Source: Adiantum capillus-veneris (taxonomy: Eukaryota; Streptophyta; Polypodiopsida; Polypodiales; Pteridaceae). Taken from it: 64,000 bases of DNA. How positions within the stretch are numbered: position 1 is the first letter of the stretch; every line of letters starts with the position of its first letter. The stretch lies in contig CM043962.1 in the NCBI GenBank assembly GCA_014529385.2, positions 39,973,098 through 40,037,097 on the forward strand, written 5' to 3'. Shown piece by piece: positions 58,785-64,000 of the stretch. Under the pieces are notes generated by a model that was not told the origin of the DNA, did not search any database, and saw only the letters and a list, made by a program, of their open reading frames with translations. The translations under genes and the position numbers were made by a program.

Positions 58785-58800
58785 TGCTCCCCTTCCTGAT
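58785..58800 (-). other. Gypsy-type polypurine tract and 3' LTR start
   Basis: On the minus strand GAGGACGGAATCTACATCAG, then GAAGGGGAGCATG, precedes TTAACCC. The combination of a GAGGAC motif, a purine tract and ATG/TG is typical of gypsy 3' ends. The LTR would lie to the left, ending at 58784; its other end is not visible. Confidence 0.6.
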
Positions 58801-60559
58801 GTAGATTCCGTCCTCGGAAGCTATTGAGTTGAAGCTCGTTCGTCGAGGTGGAAGAGCATTTGAGATGAATGTCCTTAGCCTTGTTCAGTCACTGCAAAAT
58901 CAAACAACATTGACATAGTAATTGCATTCTCATATAAAATTAAAAAGCATATGCAGTTGTAGGCAGACAAATTGATTGGTAACAGAATCGTAAACCATTC
59001 GTCATCAATAAACATTAAATTGTAATATAATCAAACGTATAAACAGTTGTGAAGGTAAAAAACTAAACAAGTCTGGGGTCGCTAATTTAACGGTCGAAAG
59101 GTACTAAAGATCGACTGTTAATACCATGAGTAAGCTTCTCAATTTTCTCTGGTCAATTAAGTTGTTTAATCGCGAGAGCAAAGTATTTCATGTCCGAAGG
59201 TTGACTAGAGGCTATACCTAGAAGACCTCGTAGTTAAGCTACGATAAAAGGAATTGCTCATGAAATCATCGCCTGACTTATTTCCTTTTCTTAGACCCCC
59301 TAAAGTCTTTTCACAGTGATTCCATTTTGATGTGTGTGCTTATTTTGTATGCCTGGGGTTTTTTGCTTTTCAAGGAAAAGCACCCACACTGGGAACCTCT
59401 AAGGCTCTAGTACCATAGGCGATACATGTGAGTGAAGTACCAAATCAAGTTGAGATTTCTCTTCCAACTTAAGATTTTACATTGTGGCACTTTGATTTTT
59501 TTTGTTGTTTCTAACATTTTAATTTTGTAACTTTGGGGGGTCATATAACACTCTTACCCTCCCCAAGCTCATCACACTAGTAAAATCCCTTTATAATAAT
59601 CAAGCTAAAGGTCAATAGGGACTAAGCCCACTAGAAAGCCCTAGTACATTGCACACAATGCTGCCTAAATCGGATTAAGAACCTAAGTAACCATAGATGA
59701 TTCTGAAGGCATTCCCCATGGTATTAAGAGAAGATCTCTAACGCATAGCTTGGTCAAACTAGCTTAGTCGGACTGCTTGATTTTTAAACCTAAACAAGTG
59801 ATTATGACAAAAAATTACATTGAATTGAATGTTTGGTACTAAGAAAATGCGTTGAATATTATGCTACCAATCACAATTAAAGCAGACAAACATAGATGCA
59901 AAAAAGATAAGGGACAATGCTAATGGACAAGAAACACCTGTTTGTGTTGATGATCGCGCTTGGTTTGAAGAGTGAACAAGAGAAAGATTTCATGAAGGTC
60001 TAAATCCTAACAACAACAATACGTTCCTGTACACAATAGGAAATACAAAGAATACCTCTAGGAGGCATATCAGTGGGAAAGAAGAACTTTGCTAATCACT
60101 AAACTCTAAAACAGAAACACTCCTATTGTACTAATCCTACTTACCCTTCATCACTCGAGTGATGAGGATCAAAGGTGTTTGGTGACATAGGTTTCTGTTC
60201 AGTGTATCGGATGTGAATGTATAGGTCTGGGTCAATGTTTTGACTTTTATTGTGCACACTTGTTTGCTAATTGCTCTTGCTCTTTACTATTTTTGTTTTT
60301 TGTGAGTATAAGGCTTTATATGTACATTCCCTAAGATTGGGAGATTGAGAGGTCATGGAGGAAGGTTGAGAGGGAAATAATTCAATAGGCTGACGTGAAT
60401 GAAGACTTCCCCCCTTCCTTGGGTAGGTCATAGTGTTTTAAATGTGCTCGTCAACCTTTGAAACCAATTGTTCCAGTTGGTAATAGGTGAGGATTTTTGC
60501 CAGTAGTTTTCTATTACCTTAGGTGCCTCATCGAGTTGCAAGGGTAGTAAGGTACTCTC
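58801..60559. other. Noncoding internal region
   Basis: Between the polypurine tract and the last visible frame of the gag/protease element. No RT, RNase H or integrase motif seen in any frame. Confidence 0.5.
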
Positions 60560-63219
60560 CTAGGATCGAACTTGAAGTGGTTCATCAGGTGATTCTTGAA
60601 CACTAGGAGGTGTGGATTCCTTTGTAGCTTTATGGAGGTCCATTATTGTAGGTGGAGACTGTGGAGAAGCTTTTACCTCTATTGATGCATTACATGAGGA
60701 GCTAGAAGCTTCATGGGACTCCCCCCTTCCTGAGCTAGGTGGAACAAATCGTTCTTTCTTTGGTACCCAAACTAGCTCTGGAGCGAGTGTGTAGCATTCT
60801 GTGATTTTTTTTTCTCCACGATCATCAATTCGTTTTGGAGCTACAGGATTGGCCTCACATGGGTCATGTGACGAGTAAGAACACAATCTACATTTTGGTA
60901 CCCAGATTTGATCATTTCCTTGATAGTAGCCTTGGGCTTCCAATAGTCGTTTAGGTATCCACCGCCACGTTTCCTTACAATTTTTGGGACGAGTGGGACG
61001 TTTCTTACAAGGATTCTATTTTTTTAGCACTAGCTATGGCCTCTAAAGAAGATTTAGGGACCCACTTGTATGTTTTTTTTGTTATATGAGGATGAGTATT
61101 GTCAGAAGCTATATGCATTGCTTCTAGCATATTTAAGGGTACGAGTGGTGGCGTTTCATCCCCCTCAGGTGTTACCCAGGTCATCCCCCTATTTCCCCAA
61201 GTGTCTATGGTTGCTTCTAGGTGGACCCAATCCACATTGTCCGACTCAGTCATCCCAGGTAGTACATCCATATAAGGAGAATCTTCCCCAACATCAGTGT
61301 CCACTTTACACGTGTAAGAATACTGCAATGGGGCCGAGTGAACTGTGGTGTCAGATCTATGATCAATTATAAACCTATTTCTGAGGGGATGTGCTCCACC
61401 AGTTACAAGAGCCACTCGAATGACAAAATCTTGGAACTGCAGGTAGAGATGGTTTTTAGACCAGTCATGCACCATTTTTGCTTCCCTCATGAAAGGACAT
61501 CCTAAGATCATCTCCGATGTCATAGTGTGCCTGGAGAAATCCATAACAATGAAGGTAATTCTTATTTTATGTCCAAAGACCTTGATCTTGAGATCTTCTA
61601 GCATCCCAAAAGGTTTAACAATAGACCCATTGGCCATCTTCACTACTATGGTTGTGGTCGCAAGGTGAGGTCTTCCCATAGTTTCCATCAATTTTTAGTC
61701 ACAATGCTAACCCCAGTGCCACCATCAGGGATTCCCTTCACAGTTAATCGCTTAGTAGTGATTGGTATGGTCGCATTGGATTCATCACCCTCAAAGTATT
61801 GTCCCAACTTGTTAACATGTATTTATACCACAAGGTTCTCATCTAGGTTGGATTGTGGATCTAAGTGTTCCTCCTCTATTGACATCTCCCCAGCTCCATC
61901 CATCTGTACAAATTGTGGTAGCCCAAACTTTAGTTCTCCATTGAGAAAGGCTCGAAGAGTTGAGACTAGCTCAAGGTCTTTACATAATTTGGACATGATG
62001 GTGGTTCTAACTTCTGAAGACATGAAATCCATCAATTTGACAATGTTTAACGGCACCTTTTGGGCTTCAGTCCCTTGACATGGGGAAGATGGGATCTCCA
62101 TTTATTCGATAGGATCAGGTAGTCCCTCTGTAAACATTCTTTCCATCAAGAAGTGAGTATGCCCACTTTCCCATGACTTTAAGTCACTTTCTTCTTGGAT
62201 GACACTAGGTATGGCTAAGGGTCTATGGACTTGGTGAGGTTGTTGCATTAGTTGTTGTGTCTATAATCTAGATCTTCCTAGGTGCTGGTTCTAGATCCCT
62301 TTGGGTATCTTCTACCAAACTCCTTAATTGCTTGACTCGCTCGACCTCCTCTATAGGGTTTGGATAAGTTCCTATCTTCTTCTTGGATCCTTGCCATTGT
62401 GGCTCATGAAGATCCTCCTTGTTGGTTTCTATCTTAGTGGTCATTTTGGTCTCCATGGTTTCACCTGAATCAGAATCCTCTTTAGCGTCGTTCATATATA
62501 CAGGGTCGTCACTAGTCCCTATGTTGGTCTTCGAGCTGGGGTCTGACTTCTGCTTTTTGCGATCTCTTCCTTCGTGTTTTCTTCTTTTTTTGAGATTGAG
62601 CAATTGATGCCGTGTCTCTTTCCTCAAGAATATAATTTTATTTTTGGAGCATCGATCGTGTGAGTACGTTTACTGGTACCACAGGTGTACTTTGTGATGG
62701 CTCCTTGGTACCCTCAATCAAGTTTAATGGCGTGATCTTCGGTGCATTTGGATTATTTGGACATTGGGCTATCAAATGATCTATACCACATCGATTACAC
62801 ATGAGTATCGGCATTGTAGACGTGCTCACTTGATTGGTTTGCATTAGTGTGGCATTCTTTTGTAGCCTAATAGGACACTTGGCCACACGATGTGGACCTC
62901 CACACTCATAGCATTGAAGAGGTGGTCTCTTAGCAGTGTAATTGATATTTTGGCCTCTTCCAGCAAGAGCAGCTACTTGATAGATAGGTTTGACTTGTCC
63001 CCAATAGTCCTCCATGTAGTATTGTGGACTTTCTTCAAGCACATCCATCCCATAGGTAATATTAGGATCTATATCTTCCTCACAACCTTCCAAACCAGCA
63101 ATAGATGACTCACAACCCACTTGATTCATTGAAGTGATTCTCGAATGTGGTGGTTGCGGTCCTAGCACTCGAGGTGGTAAGAGTGTTGTTTGAACAAAAT
63201 TTTGGGCCCTAGGGACCAT
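60560..63219 (-). pseudogene. LTR-element gag and protease without pol
   Basis: Frames 63219-62638, 62627-62268, 62101-61823, 61725-61005 and 61000-60560 follow each other on the minus strand. The first has two zinc knuckles, CYECGGPHRVAKC and CNRCGIDHLIAQC. A Lys/Glu-rich segment follows. DGGTGVSIVT at about 61726-61697 is the retropepsin active-site block (D-T/S-G becomes D-G-G), with MILGCPFMREA downstream; a frameshift follows it near 61693. The last frames repeat a W-[VI]-P-K motif: YKWVPKSSLEA, WRWIPKRLLEA, IWVPKCRLC and LVWVPKKERF. No RT is found. The gag N-terminus is lost near 63220-63330, where repeat R begins. Confidence 0.7.
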
Positions 63220-63332
63220 GTGTTGTGACGTTTATTCAAGAGGTGGGGCCGGCATCAATGCAGGCACTCAAGGTGTGTCTGTTCATGCTAAGGTTGGTCT
63301 ATTGGCCATCACGTGATTAAATACTATGTAAT

Positions 63333-64000
63333 ACATTAGGAAAAATATGAACCCTCTAGGGGCCCTTTGGGATTAAGGTTAATTAGAGGCCAGCCAATGA
63401 GAAGAGGGTGGTGAACACACTCTATGCCCTCAAAAATGTAGGGGGACAAAGTAGTCTTACACTTTTTAAATGGGCTCTTACCTAGTGAGAAGGTGGGGTG
63501 GGGGGGGGGGAGGGGGGGTGGGTGGGCCATATGGAACCTCCAACTTCCCTCCTTTTTGATCCGGTTTTGAAAAAATCCCAAAAATTTGAAATTTTTCAAA
63601 ATTTTCAAAACTCAAATTTCATCTTCTGAAAACCCCCGTAAAACTATTTTATGGTCAAAAAAGCATTTTTTGATCTCAAAAAGTCAAAACGTGCATCCAA
63701 AAACCCTAAAATTCAAAAATTTTAAAAAACTTTTAAAAAATCTTTTTTTGCTATCCAGAGCTTCCCCAAAATTAGTTATTAGGCAAAAAAGGATTTTCTC
63801 TCTTTAGAACCCCTTTTCCAACCCCTCCTTGGTTGCAACCATCACACTCATCCTCTACTCCAACACTCTCTCTCTTTACACCATCTCCATTGCTGCAGCA
63901 AAGAAGCTCCTCTCTCCTCCCTTACCACCTTCCATTGCCACACCAAGCAAGGCTTATCCACCTTCTCCTCCCAGTGCCACACCAAGCAAGGGTTGTTGTC
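63333..64000 (+). repeat. Dispersed repeat R, copy 2 (runs off the window)
   Basis: Direct-orientation match to 49713-50330, beginning ACATTAGGAAAAATATGAAC. Contains a G-rich interruption (63488-63523) absent in this form from copy 1. It continues beyond the window end. Confidence 0.8.

Overview
The window looks like nuclear DNA of a large-genome land plant. It holds one plant-type gene with GT-AG introns, surrounded and invaded by LTR retrotransposons (Ty1/copia and Ty3/gypsy), two kinds of LINE, a CACTA transposon relic and many (GA)n/(CT)n tracts. No bacterial, organellar or viral gene cluster is visible. A fern or another large-genome non-seed plant is my best guess, from TE style and repeat content only.

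The only host gene I can support is a complete SEC23, the COPII inner-coat subunit and SAR1 GTPase-activating protein, on the + strand at 4964-35356. I could join 12 exons into an uninterrupted 763-residue reading frame with every splice phase matching. Its second intron is about 21.8 kb (5938-27757) and its tenth about 3.9 kb (31072-34980). Nearly all of the extra length is transposon sequence, and all but two LTR remnants lie antisense to the gene.

Layout. 1-4470: a broken L1-type LINE (minus) split by about 2.3 kb of unclassified DNA. 4964-5937: SEC23 exons 1-2. 5938-27757: intron 2, holding in order a non-autonomous LTR element (7080-11245), a truncated gypsy element (11246-13963), a gypsy chromodomain relic (15110-15412), a LINE in a (GA)n tract, and a copia element with perfect 5-bp target duplications (17491-27131). 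That copia element itself contains a truncated LTR, a solo LTR with its own target duplication, and a LINE. 27758-35356: SEC23 exons 3-12, with two more LINE copies in intron 10. 37430-41054: decayed CACTA (TNP2) transposase. 41079-42943: second copy of the L1-type LINE. 43-49 kb: gene-poor DNA with dense microsatellites. 49.7-50.3 kb and 63.3-64.0 kb: two direct copies of an unclassified repeat. 52.3-53.9 kb: a tandem array of long, nearly perfect palindromes separated by G-runs. 55.8-57.2 kb: copia gag/protease relic. 58.8-63.2 kb: LTR element with gag and protease but no visible reverse transcriptase.

The two most unusual signals are these. (1) A LINE family whose copies all sit inside (GA)n/(TC)n tracts, which suggests microsatellite-targeted insertion; one copy ends in a canonical PCNA-binding (PIP-box) motif. 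(2) The palindrome array, in which unit-specific base changes are mirrored in both arms. Boundaries of old elements are approximate, because they were read by eye.
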